Positions 17,413 to 25,501 of a stretch of DNA of 59,237 nucleotides are shown here, piece after piece; position 1 is the first letter of the stretch; each line of letters begins with the position of its first letter. The notes beneath the pieces were generated by a model that was not told the DNA's origin, searched no databases, and saw nothing but the letters and a program-made list of their open reading frames with translations. The position numbers were made by a program, and so were the translations under genes. The stretch is from Martinezella calliandrae (GTDB lineage Bacteria > Pseudomonadota > Alphaproteobacteria > Rhizobiales > Rhizobiaceae), in the NCBI RefSeq assembly GCF_030272695.1, contig NZ_JARFYN010000042.1, forward strand, positions 1-59,237. Direction: 5' to 3'.

Positions 17413-19182
17413 ATGATGACACTTCTTGTCATTGCCTATCTCGGAGGCGTGCTGACGATCCTCAGCCCGTGCATTCTCCCCATTCTTCCCTTTGTCTTCA
17501 CCCGCACCGGGCAGCCTTTCGTCAAAAGCGGCTTGCCCATGCTAATCGGCATGGCGATAACCTTTGGTGCAGTCGCGACGCTTGCGGCCGTCGGTGGCGG
17601 CTGGGCGGTGCACGCCAACGAATATGGTCGCTATGCGGCCATCATGCTGCTTGCTTTATTCGGTGTGACCCTTGTCTCGCCGCAACTTGCCAGCATCCTG
17701 ACCCGGCCGATCGTCGCCTTGGGAAACAGGCTGCTAAATTCACCCGGCCACCGGTCCGGCTCGACAGTTGGTAGTTCGCTGGTTCTTGGCATCGCAACCG
17801 GGTTGCTGTGGGCACCCTGCGCCGGCCCGATCCTCGGTTTGGTCTTGACGGGCGCTGCGCTTCAGGGGGCGAATGCTCATACGACTTTGCTGCTTCTGGC
17901 CTATGCTGCAGGCGCGGCAACATCGCTCGCCATCGCGCTTCGGGTTGGCAATCGGGTCTATGCAGCCATGAAAAACTCGCTCGGTTCCGGCGAAAGAGTT
18001 CGCCGGGCGCTTGGCGCGGCGGTCCTCGCCGGTGTTACCGCGATTGCGCTTGGCCTAGACACAGGATTCTTGGCACGCCTGTCCTATGCCAATACCTCGA
18101 CATTCGAGCAGGCCATTCTCGACACATTCGGCGCCGACCGCGAGGACCAGGCTGCGACCATGGTAGCCAGCAACACTCCGATGCTGGCCGCCGCCAAGCC
18201 TCGCTTCAAGAGCAAGCTCCCGGTCGAGGGCCGGCTTCCTTCGCTGGACGGCGCCGTCGCGTGGCTAAACTCGCCGCCGCTGACTGCGGAGCAACTGCGC
18301 GGAAAGGTCGTGCTGGTCGATTTCTGGACCTATTCCTGCATCAACTGCATTCGCACCATCCCCTACGTCAAAGCCTGGGCGGAGAAATACCGGGATCAGG
18401 GGTTGGTCGTCATCGGTGTGCACGCTCCGGAATTCGCCTTCGAGAAGAAGATCGACAACGTCAAGGGAGCCCTCAAGGACTTCCAGATCAACTATCCCGT
18501 CGCCATCGACAACAATTACAGCATTTGGCAGGCGTTCCAGAACAGCTACTGGCCAGCGCTCTATTTCGTCGACGCCAAGGGGCAGATCCGGCACCATGTT
18601 TTCGGCGAGGGCGAATATGACACCTCCGAAAAGGTCATTCAGGAACTGCTGGCCGACGCCAGCAACCAGATGCCTGAAAACAGTATGGTCACACCGAATG
18701 CGCAAGGCGCGGAGGCAGCACCCGATCTTGGCAATATCAGATCCGGCGAGACCTATATCGGCTACAAGGAGGCCTCGAACTTCGTATCGCCGGAAGGTCT
18801 GAACGGGAATACCGGTAAGGATTACACGACTGGCGAACCCGGTCTCAACCAATGGGGTCTCTCCGGTAACTGGACGATCGGTTCCGAGCAGGCGACGCTG
18901 AACAAGGCCGGCGGTGGCATCACCTATCGCTTCAGTGCCCGTGACCTGCATCTTGTTCTCGGTCCTGCCGCCGACGGCAAGCCCGTGCGGTTTCAGGTGA
19001 CCGTCGATGGCAAAGCGCCTGGTGCAAGCCACGGCGCCGACACGGACGCCGACGGCAACGGCAGTGTCACTGAAACACGCCTTTATCAGCTCGTTCGTCA
19101 GGCCGGCGATGTCGGGGAAAGGATTTTCACGGTCCGCTTTCTCGATCCCGGCGTCGAAGCCTACGTATTCACTTTTGGATGA
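17413..19182 (+). CDS. dipZ: DipZ-type fused CcdA/thioredoxin/carbohydrate-binding-like protein
   Basis: 589 residues from ATG 17413 (AAGGA just upstream); the frame is open to 17155 but that part overlaps the kinase gene. Residues 1-235 are a CcdA/DsbD-type membrane domain with conserved cysteine motifs L-S-P-C-I-L-P-I-L and W-A-P-C-A-G-P-I. A periplasmic thioredoxin-like domain (about 270-415) has redox pair C309-I-N-C312. A C-terminal beta-sandwich (about 440-589) resembles the carbohydrate-binding-like module of mycobacterial DipZ. It moves reducing power from cytoplasmic thioredoxin to the periplasm. msrA follows 11 bp downstream, so DipZ may recycle exported MsrA. Confidence 0.9.
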   Translation: MMTLLVIAYLGGVLTILSPCILPILPFVFTRTGQPFVKSGLPMLIGMAITFGAVATLAAVGGGWAVHANEYGRYAAIMLLALFGVTLVSPQLASILTRPIVALGNRLLNSPGHRSGSTVGSSLVLGIATGLLWAPCAGPILGLVLTGAALQGANAHTTLLLLAYAAGAATSLAIALRVGNRVYAAMKNSLGSGERVRRALGAAVLAGVTAIALGLDTGFLARLSYANTSTFEQAILDTFGADREDQAATMVASNTPMLAAAKPRFKSKLPVEGRLPSLDGAVAWLNSPPLTAEQLRGKVVLVDFWTYSCINCIRTIPYVKAWAEKYRDQGLVVIGVHAPEFAFEKKIDNVKGALKDFQINYPVAIDNNYSIWQAFQNSYWPALYFVDAKGQIRHHVFGEGEYDTSEKVIQELLADASNQMPENSMVTPNAQGAEAAPDLGNIRSGETYIGYKEASNFVSPEGLNGNTGKDYTTGEPGLNQWGLSGNWTIGSEQATLNKAGGGITYRFSARDLHLVLGPAADGKPVRFQVTVDGKAPGASHGADTDADGNGSVTETRLYQLVRQAGDVGERIFTVRFLDPGVEAYVFTFG

Positions 19183-19193
19183 GGAGCAGAACG

Positions 19194-19931
19194 ATGCAGA
19201 TCAAAACGCATTCGAAGTCTATCAGCCGTTTCGGGATCCTACGTCCCGTTCTAATCGCCGGGGGCTTGCTTGGCGTTGTCGGGGCGACGCTTCTCGGCAA
19301 TTCATCAGCCGCCGGGGCGCCGCGGTTAGTTCCGCCTGCGATCCATGATGTGGCAAATGCTTCCAGCCCGCAGACCGCCGTGTTCGCCGGTGGGTGTTTC
19401 TGGGGTATGCAAGGCGTATTCCAGCATGTCGAGGGAGTCATCAGCGCGACGTCCGGTTATGCCGGCGGCAGTGCAGAGACTGCGAATTACGAGCTGACGG
19501 AAAGCGGAACCACCGGCCATGCCGAAGCTGTCCAAATCGTCTTCGATCCAAAGACAATCAGCTATGGCAAGCTGCTGCAGATCTACTTCTCGGCCGCCCA
19601 CGATCCCACACAAATCAACCGGCAAGGGCCGGACATCGGCACGCAGTATCGCTCCGCGATCTTTCCGGTCGATGCAGATCAGAAGCAAGTCGCCTCGGAC
19701 TATATCGCCCAATTGGAAACGGCTCATGTCTTCAAGGCGAAGATCGCGACGACGATCGAGCCCGGCAGGCCTTTCTATAAAGCCGCGGCCTACCATCAGG
19801 ACTATATGGCCAATAATCCGCGCCAGCTCTATATCGTGATCAACGAGCAACCCAAAATCAACAATCTGAAGAACCTCTTTCCCCAGTCCTACAGGGAAAA
19901 GCCCGTCTTGATTTCAGAAACCCAGGGCTGA
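19194..19931 (+). CDS. msrA: Peptide methionine-S-sulfoxide reductase, membrane-anchored or exported
   Basis: 245 residues from ATG 19194 (GAGGAG 7 bp upstream). An N-terminal hydrophobic segment (about 15-38) targets it across or to the inner membrane, unlike ordinary cytoplasmic MsrA. The catalytic motif G-G-C68-F-W-G is intact, with Y-A-G-G near residue 90 and D-P-T-Q-I-N-R-Q-G-P-D-I-G-T-Q-Y-R-S further on. It reduces methionine sulfoxide in oxidised proteins. Operon with dipZ (11-bp gap), which could supply electrons in the periplasm. A strong terminator follows. Confidence 0.93.
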   Translation: MQIKTHSKSISRFGILRPVLIAGGLLGVVGATLLGNSSAAGAPRLVPPAIHDVANASSPQTAVFAGGCFWGMQGVFQHVEGVISATSGYAGGSAETANYELTESGTTGHAEAVQIVFDPKTISYGKLLQIYFSAAHDPTQINRQGPDIGTQYRSAIFPVDADQKQVASDYIAQLETAHVFKAKIATTIEPGRPFYKAAAYHQDYMANNPRQLYIVINEQPKINNLKNLFPQSYREKPVLISETQG

Positions 19932-20007
19932 CGGAGGCGTCGAAGCGCTTCGCTTGAATTGCGAGACCGTCACACAGCCTCGTAAACGACTATCTGCCGA
20001 AACAAGC

Positions 20008-20037
20008 CTCCCCCGGCGTCAAGCCGGGGGAGTTTTT
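20008..20037 (+). terminator. Rho-independent terminator after msrA
   Basis: Perfect 10-bp stem CTCCCCCGGC / GCCGGGGGAG, loop GTCAA, followed by TTTTT. Textbook intrinsic terminator ending the dipZ-msrA unit. Confidence 0.9.
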
Positions 20038-20112
20038 CGAACTCATAACCCCAAACTGTCCTAAAAAAAAAACCAGGCCTCAGCGGTGTATCGCGGACGT
20101 CCGCTGTCCTAC

Positions 20113-20192
20113 TTTGTACGGCAATGTAGGAAGCCGTCCGCCTCCCACACTCCGTTACACTTCTGCTTAATCCTGACACATGCGGGATACGT
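20113..20192 (+). promoter_or_regulatory. Shared stress-regulon motif, copy 3 (ohr)
   Basis: TTTGTA (20113-20118)-N7-GTAG (20126), GTTACAC with TACAC at 20156-20160, GACACAT (20175-20181) and GATACGTC with TACGT at 20188-20192; spacings 21 and 11 bp as before dipZ. A possible -10 (TATACG, 20204) lies 16 bp downstream of the last half-site. It implies ohr is controlled by more than OhrR. Confidence 0.7.
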
Positions 20193-20210
20193 CGCCCCTG
20201 CTTTATACGC

Positions 20211-20234
20211 GCAATGGCTGGTCGCAGTCATTGC
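20211..20234 (+). promoter_or_regulatory. Leader hairpin before ohr
   Basis: GCAATGGCTG-GTCG-CAGTCATTGC pairs over 10 bp with one G-U. It corresponds to the hairpin before dipZ (17355-17377). Confidence 0.5.
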
Positions 20235-20274
20235 GTCTCATCAGGGCGCCATCCGCTTTAAAGGAACCGACATT

Positions 20275-20691
20275 ATGACCCAAACCGACAAGGTACTCTA
20301 CACCGGCAAGACCCACACCACCGGAGGCCGCGACGGCGCCTCGCGCAGCTCCGATGGCCGTTTGGACGTCAAGCTTTCCTCCCCCGGCACTTCCGGCGCA
20401 GGCACCAATCCGGAGCAACTGTTCGCTGCCGGCTGGTCGGCCTGTTTCGAGGGCGCGATCGGGCTTGCAGCTCGCAAGATGAAGGTCGCCGTCCCGCCTG
20501 ACGCGGCCATCGACGCCGAAGTGGATCTGTGCCTTGTTGACGGCGCATACTTCCTGCAAGCCCGCCTAAACGTCAGCCTGCCAGGCTTGGAACACGATGT
20601 GGCTCAGGCGCTCGTGGAGGCCGCGGACCAGACTTGCCCCTATTCCAAGGCGACCCGCGGCAATATCGATGTCGTGATCAACCTGGTCTAA
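20275..20691 (+). CDS. ohr: Organic hydroperoxide resistance protein Ohr
   Basis: 138 residues from ATG 20275, with AAAGGAA upstream; family length is normal. Redox cysteines are C57 in T-N-P-E-Q-L-F-A-A-G-W-S-A-C-F and C121 in C-P-Y-S-K-A-T-R-G-N, the Ohr rather than the OsmC signature. It reduces organic and fatty-acid hydroperoxides to alcohols using lipoylated proteins. Convergent with its usual repressor gene ohrR, the two stop codons overlapping by 4 bp (CTAA at 20688-20691). Its promoter carries copy 3 of the shared motif. Confidence 0.95.
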   Translation: MTQTDKVLYTGKTHTTGGRDGASRSSDGRLDVKLSSPGTSGAGTNPEQLFAAGWSACFEGAIGLAARKMKVAVPPDAAIDAEVDLCLVDGAYFLQARLNVSLPGLEHDVAQALVEAADQTCPYSKATRGNIDVVINLV

Positions 20692-21158
20692 CCGGAGCTT
20701 GCCATGCTAGCCGTCACAAGATTATCGCGAAGCCTCGTGACGGCTTTCTGCAGGAGCGCAAATTCCTCTGCCGTTAGACCCGAGGCTTTCGCCGTCACCT
20801 CGGCGAAGCCGAAGCCCTTTTCTCGAAGGCGGCGACCTGCATCGGTCAGTGATATCCGAAGGTTGCGCTGGTCGTCCGTATCTCTTGTACGCCGGACATA
20901 GCCCATGGCCTCCAGCCGCTTCAGCATCGGCGTCATGGTGCTCGGCTCCAAAAACAGCTTCTCGCTTAGCCCTTTGACCGTTTGTGCGTCCTCCTCCCAC
21001 AGGCAGACGATCGTTATGTATTGCGGATAGGTCAGGCCAAGCTCCTCCAGAACCGGCTTGTAGACCCGCGAATAGGCAAGGTTGGCCGAATAGACCGCAA
21101 AGCACATGAAGTCCGCCAGTTTCCCGGTCTTGGTGCGGGGAGGGCTTTTCTTGGCCAT
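20688..21158 (-). CDS. ohrR: OhrR, MarR-family peroxide-sensing repressor
   Basis: 156 residues. Sensing cysteine C19 lies in the canonical N-terminal context D-F-M-C-F-A-V-Y-S-A-N-L-A-Y. The winged helix follows, with L-S-E-K-L-F-L-E-P-S-T-M-T-P-M-L-K-R-L as recognition segment and the wing R-R-T-R-D-T-D-D-Q-R-N. OhrR represses ohr until the cysteine is oxidised by organic peroxides. GGAG lies 8 bp before the ATG. Orientation is unusual: convergent with ohr rather than divergent or tandem, so the OhrR operator must lie at a distance from its own promoter; I could not identify it. Confidence 0.93.
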   Translation of the reverse strand: MAKKSPPRTKTGKLADFMCFAVYSANLAYSRVYKPVLEELGLTYPQYITIVCLWEEDAQTVKGLSEKLFLEPSTMTPMLKRLEAMGYVRRTRDTDDQRNLRISLTDAGRRLREKGFGFAEVTAKASGLTAEEFALLQKAVTRLRDNLVTASMASSG

Positions 21159-21434
21159 CGGCGTCTCCGGAAGCGGCGAAAAATAATTATGATGCGAAGG
21201 ATTATCGCAGGTGTAAGCGTCTTAATCGGCTCAAACAACTGTTATCCTAATGATTACGACAATAAATAGTTAGCCGGTAGCGGACACCCCGATCGAGACC
21301 CGGCATCGCGACTTGAACGCAGGCCGACGCCCATCCATTTAATCCTTAACGACAGCGCCGTAGCGGGCCAGGCATCCCTATGATCGGTCCGCTGGCGGCA
21401 GCGACGATGGGCGTCGCTGTTTGAGGATCAAACG

Positions 21435-22391
21435 ATGGGTTTCATAGATAAGGACATAGTGCCCGCGGATGACGGGGCTCTGATAGATGCATATTCACAA
21501 TCCATAGCAGCAGCGGTGGACACGGTCGGACCGGCGGTCAGCCGGATCGAGCGCGTTGGCGGAAGAGGCGGGCATGGTTCCGGCTTCGCCGTCTCGCCGG
21601 ACGGGCTGATTGTCACCAACAACCATGTTGTCGACGACGCCAAGATCGTCCGCATCACCACACCCGACGGTTCAGTGACGGAAGGACGCGTCCTCGGGCG
21701 TGACGTCGATACCGACATCGCTCTCATCCGAGCGAATTCGGGCGTTGGAGCTTGGGCGCGGCTAGGCGACTCCAAGCGTCTTCGCAGAGGCCATATCGCG
21801 ATCGCTATCGGAAATCCGCTCGGCTTCGAGTGGACGGTGACGGCCGGCATTGTGTCGGCGCTTGGCCGCTCGATGCGGTCTGCCAGCGGCCGCCTGATGG
21901 ACGACGTCATTCAGACTGACGCCGCGCTCAATCCCGGCAATTCCGGAGGGCCCCTGGTGTCGTCAAGCGGCGAGGTCATCGGTGTCAACACGGCCGTCAT
22001 CCAGGGTGCGCAGAGCATCGCCTTCGCGGTGGCCTCCAACACGGCGAATTTCGTGGTGTCCGAAATATTGCGCTATGGTCAGGTCCGGCGCGCCTTCATC
22101 GGGATCGCCGGCGATACGATTGAGTTGCCGCGCAGGATCGCTCTTGAAGCCGGCACTGGCCAGACAACGTCCGTGCGCGTCAGGCGGGTCGAACCCGGCG
22201 GTCCGGCTGAGCGTGCGGGCTTGCGGGACGGCGACTACATCCTGGCGATCGACGGCACGCCGGTCGGCGGCGTCGACGACATCGTAAGACTGATGAGCGG
22301 CGACAGGATTGGTCAGGATACCGATCTGCTCGTGTTCTCCGTCGCGGGTCGGATCGAGAAGCGCACATTGCTACCGGTTGCCCGATCATAA
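21435..22391 (+). CDS. HtrA/DegP-like trypsin-fold protease with one PDZ domain, no signal peptide
   Basis: 318 residues. Catalytic triad intact: H64 (T-N-N-H-V-V), D94 (D-T-D-I-A-L-I) and S170 (P-G-N-S-G-G-P-L). A single PDZ domain covers about 235-315 (V-E-P-G-G-P-A-E-R-A-G-L-R-D-G-D). The N-terminus (M-G-F-I-D-K-D-I-V-P-A-D-D) has neither signal peptide nor membrane anchor, so the protein appears cytoplasmic, unlike DegP or DegS. GAGGA precedes the ATG. Probably monocistronic. The stress neighbours suggest protein quality control. Confidence 0.9.
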   Translation: MGFIDKDIVPADDGALIDAYSQSIAAAVDTVGPAVSRIERVGGRGGHGSGFAVSPDGLIVTNNHVVDDAKIVRITTPDGSVTEGRVLGRDVDTDIALIRANSGVGAWARLGDSKRLRRGHIAIAIGNPLGFEWTVTAGIVSALGRSMRSASGRLMDDVIQTDAALNPGNSGGPLVSSSGEVIGVNTAVIQGAQSIAFAVASNTANFVVSEILRYGQVRRAFIGIAGDTIELPRRIALEAGTGQTTSVRVRRVEPGGPAERAGLRDGDYILAIDGTPVGGVDDIVRLMSGDRIGQDTDLLVFSVAGRIEKRTLLPVARS

Positions 22392-22578
22392 GATATCCGA
22401 TGAAAATGCAAACGCCGGTCCGTTCAGCTGATCTGACCTTCCGATATGCTGCGCGGAACGGTGTCGCTCCGCGCCCGCATGAGTGCTCTTGGTCTGCCGC
22501 TGAGGTAAAGCGCAGCTCATTGGCTCCCACATAATTGTGGTCGTCAGAGCTACGCAGGGCCGACGAAAGAGAGTTTGA

Positions 22579-23523
22579 ATGGAGAACTCAAGGCAACATC
22601 CGGCATTTGAGGCCGTCTTCAAGCCGGGCAACCTTTCGTTCGGTTTGGTGCTTCCCCTAACGCGCGCCGGCGAGACCCGGCCGGATCCGCATGCGCAGCT
22701 TTATTTCGCTCGCCTGGCCGACCGGTTGGGGTTCAGCGCCCTTTGGGTCCGGGACGTACCCTTGAACAGCCCCGACTATCCTGACCCGGTCGAACATCTG
22801 GATCCCTGGGTTCATCTCGGCGCCTTGGCGGCCGCCACCGACCGGATCACTCTGATTACTGGCGCCATCGTTTCCCCATTGCGGCATTTCATCCATACGG
22901 CCAAGGGAGCGGCGTCCGTCGATTATATGTCGAAAGGCCGCTTTCTGCTTGGGCTGGGCTCAGGCGATCGACCGGGAGAATTTCGGCCGTTCGGGCGGGA
23001 ACTATCGGACGCCGCGGAGCGGTTTCGGGAGAACTGGGAGCGGATTTCCGCACTCCTGAATAAGGACGGGCGCATCGACCCCTCAGGTACAGCGGCCGAT
23101 CCCAATGCCGAAATTCGTCCGAGACCATTGCACGGAAACATTCCGATGCTGGCGGTCGGATCCGCTGGACAGACAATCGGTTGGATCGCCCGCAACGCCT
23201 GCGCCTGGGCAACCTATTATAGACCTCTGGCAAGGCAGCGTGACCGCTATGCGATCTGGCGCGCGGCGGTGCAGAAGGTCGATCCAACGAAATCGCCGGC
23301 CTTTGCATCATCCCTTCGTTTGCAGCTTGAAGACAATACCCATGCACCAACCCGGCAGCTCGGCCTCGGTCTGCGGCTCGGCCGGAACGGCCTGATCGAG
23401 GAACTTCTGACATTGCGCGAAATGGGCGCCGAGCACATCATGTTCAACCTGACCAGCAACGAACGGCCGGCAGAGGCGGTAATCCAGGAACTCGCATCAG
23501 AGGTCATTCCGCAATTTCGTTAG
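22579..23523 (+). CDS. Luciferase-like flavin-dependent oxidoreductase
   Basis: 314 residues of the bacterial-luciferase TIM-barrel superfamily: L-S-F-G-L-V-L-P-L-T near 20, D-R-L-G-F-S-A-L-W-V-R-D near 48, G-A-I-V-S-P-L-R-H, and K-G-R-F-L-L-G-L-G-S-G-D near 120. Resembles the short 'BA3436-type' subgroup often encoded beside old-yellow-enzyme reductases, as here (next gene 78 bp downstream). FMN and NAD(P)H use expected; substrate unknown. Confidence 0.82.
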   Translation: MENSRQHPAFEAVFKPGNLSFGLVLPLTRAGETRPDPHAQLYFARLADRLGFSALWVRDVPLNSPDYPDPVEHLDPWVHLGALAAATDRITLITGAIVSPLRHFIHTAKGAASVDYMSKGRFLLGLGSGDRPGEFRPFGRELSDAAERFRENWERISALLNKDGRIDPSGTAADPNAEIRPRPLHGNIPMLAVGSAGQTIGWIARNACAWATYYRPLARQRDRYAIWRAAVQKVDPTKSPAFASSLRLQLEDNTHAPTRQLGLGLRLGRNGLIEELLTLREMGAEHIMFNLTSNERPAEAVIQELASEVIPQFR

Positions 23524-23601
23524 CGCCGACTCATGATCTATGAAGAACCGACCACTCACAGCAACCATGCGCATGCCCCACATTACACAAAGGATATCAT
23601 C

Positions 23602-24726
23602 ATGGCCCAACCCGCCCTATTCACCCCGCTCCGAGTCCGCAACCTTGACCTGGCCAACCGCATCGTAATCGCTCCCATGTGCCAATATTCGGCGGAAGAC
23701 GGGTGCATGAACGACTGGCATTTGATCCATCTCGGTCAGCTTGCCCTTTCGGGAGCGGCATTGCTGACCATCGAAGCAACAGCGGTTCTTCCGGAAGGTC
23801 GCATCAGTTGGGCGGATGTCGGGCTGTGGAACGATGAAACGGAAGCGGCAATGCACAGGATATTGGAGGGCATCCGGCGCTGGTCGGACATGCCGATCGG
23901 AATCCAGCTGAACCATGCCGGCCGCAAGGCGTCGACCGAAGTACCGTGGCTCGGAGGGGCGCAGATCGCTCCGGGCACACCAAACGGCTGGCAGACGGAG
24001 GCGCCCTCGGCGGTACCGTTTACCGAGGGCAGGGTTGCGCCGACCGCGTTGGATCGAGACGGGTTGCGACGGGTTCGCGATGCCTTCGCGGCTTCGGCCG
24101 TCCGCGCCGGTCGACTTGGGCTCGACTTCGTCCAGCTTCACGGAGCCCACGGCTATCTCTTGCACCAGTTCCTTTCGCCGCTCTCGAACCAACGCAAGGA
24201 CGAGTATGGCGGTTCGGTGGAGAACCGGATGCGGTTTCCGCTGGAGGTCTTCGATGCGGTGCGGGCCGCCTTCCCCTCCGATAAGGCGGTCACCATGCGG
24301 GTGTCGGCTACGGATTGGGTCGAGGGTGGCCTGAACGTTGACGAAATCGTTGCATTCGCCAAGCTGCTCGACGCCCGTGGCTGCGACGCGATCCACGTCT
24401 CCAGCGGTGGCCTTCACCCAGCACAACAGATTCCGATCGGACCAAGCTATCAGGTGCCGCTTGCCCGTGCCGTCAAAGCCGCCGTTCGCATGCCGGTGGT
24501 TGCCGTCGGGCTGATAACCGAGCCGACGCAGGCCGAGGCGATCGTCTCGACCGGCGACGCCGACATGATCGCGCTGGCGCGCGCAATTCTCTACGATCCT
24601 CGTTGGCCCTGGCATGCGGCCGCAGATCTCGGAGCCCAGGTGCGCGCGGCCAATCAATATCTCCGCAGTCAGCCCCATCAGTTCAAGGACCTGTTCCAGA
24701 TCGGAGGCACCGCTACCCGCACATAA
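23602..24726 (+). CDS. Old yellow enzyme family reductase (YqjM-like)
   Basis: 374 residues from ATG 23602 (AAAGG upstream), the family start M-A-Q-P-A-L-F-T-P-L. C27 in A-P-M-C-Q-Y-S matches the flavin-tuning cysteine of YqjM-class ene-reductases. Other signatures are H-G-A-H-G-Y-L-L-H-Q-F-L-S-P (substrate and FMN site) and D-E-Y-G-G-S-V-E-N-R. It reduces activated C=C bonds of enals, enones and quinones with NAD(P)H, a detoxification role in oxidative stress. Likely operon with the luciferase-like gene upstream. Confidence 0.92.
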   Translation: MAQPALFTPLRVRNLDLANRIVIAPMCQYSAEDGCMNDWHLIHLGQLALSGAALLTIEATAVLPEGRISWADVGLWNDETEAAMHRILEGIRRWSDMPIGIQLNHAGRKASTEVPWLGGAQIAPGTPNGWQTEAPSAVPFTEGRVAPTALDRDGLRRVRDAFAASAVRAGRLGLDFVQLHGAHGYLLHQFLSPLSNQRKDEYGGSVENRMRFPLEVFDAVRAAFPSDKAVTMRVSATDWVEGGLNVDEIVAFAKLLDARGCDAIHVSSGGLHPAQQIPIGPSYQVPLARAVKAAVRMPVVAVGLITEPTQAEAIVSTGDADMIALARAILYDPRWPWHAAADLGAQVRAANQYLRSQPHQFKDLFQIGGTATRT

Positions 24727-24883
24727 GCGATGCCACTTCAGCAATGAGCATCATCGCAGATTTGGGCCAATGTCCTCGCGACATGCCGTCTTAGCAATTG
24801 CATCAGGATACGGCGCGCAACCCCGGAGGAACCGCGAACTGCCCCCATCGTTATGACTTCAGGTATAGCGATGGAGAAACACC

Positions 24884-25255
24884 ATGGAAATCGCAGGAAA
24901 ACCCGGTTCGCATGCGCTCAGTGCATTTTTTGATGAAGAGTCCGACGCTGAAAAGGCGTCGGAAGAGCTCCAGAAGGCCGGCATATCGAAAGATGCCATC
25001 ACCATGACGCCTGGAAACCGGCCCGGCATACCACCGATCGATCATCTCGGCTTCATTGACGCCTTGACCGGGCTTTTCTTCACGGACAAGCAGCGCAAGA
25101 CCTATGCCGAAGCGCTTCGACGCGGCGGCGTCCTGGTAACCGTGCAAGAAGTCAGTAAGGAGCAGCACGACGCCGCGCAGACAATCCTCATGGAAAGGGG
25201 AAGCATCGATATGGATGAGCGCGTCGAGGAATGGCGGCGCTCGAATTGGAACTAG
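24884..25255 (+). CDS. Small stress-type protein (general stress protein 17M-like fold)
   Basis: 123-residue soluble protein. Residues 10-45 (L-S-A-F-F-D-E-E-S-D-A-E-K-A-S-E-E-L) followed by A-G-I-S-K-D-A-I match the start of ferredoxin-like domains seen in YflT/general-stress-17M proteins; a second half-repeat is G-G-V-L-V-T-V-Q-E-V. Function unknown. GGAG lies 9 bp before the ATG. Stands alone between the reductase and an MFS carrier. Confidence 0.6.
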   Translation: MEIAGKPGSHALSAFFDEESDAEKASEELQKAGISKDAITMTPGNRPGIPPIDHLGFIDALTGLFFTDKQRKTYAEALRRGGVLVTVQEVSKEQHDAAQTILMERGSIDMDERVEEWRRSNWN

Positions 25256-25501
25256 GCGCTATGCGCGCGGCGTTCGGCCAGCTCTTCATTGAAGAGGGAT
25301 CGATCGTCGGCTCAAGCAGCGATTGCTGAAGCGCTCATGTGAATTGGTGCGCCGGACAACCGTCCACGAGACAAATAAAATGAAAGGAACTTGTCGAAAT
25401 CGCGCTGGTCCGAGCGTCTTTAGGGAATGGGCCGGCGCAGCCGAATAGGCGCGTCCATGCCGCATTAAAGATCGATCGCACAAATATGGGGTTTAGCGGA
25501 T

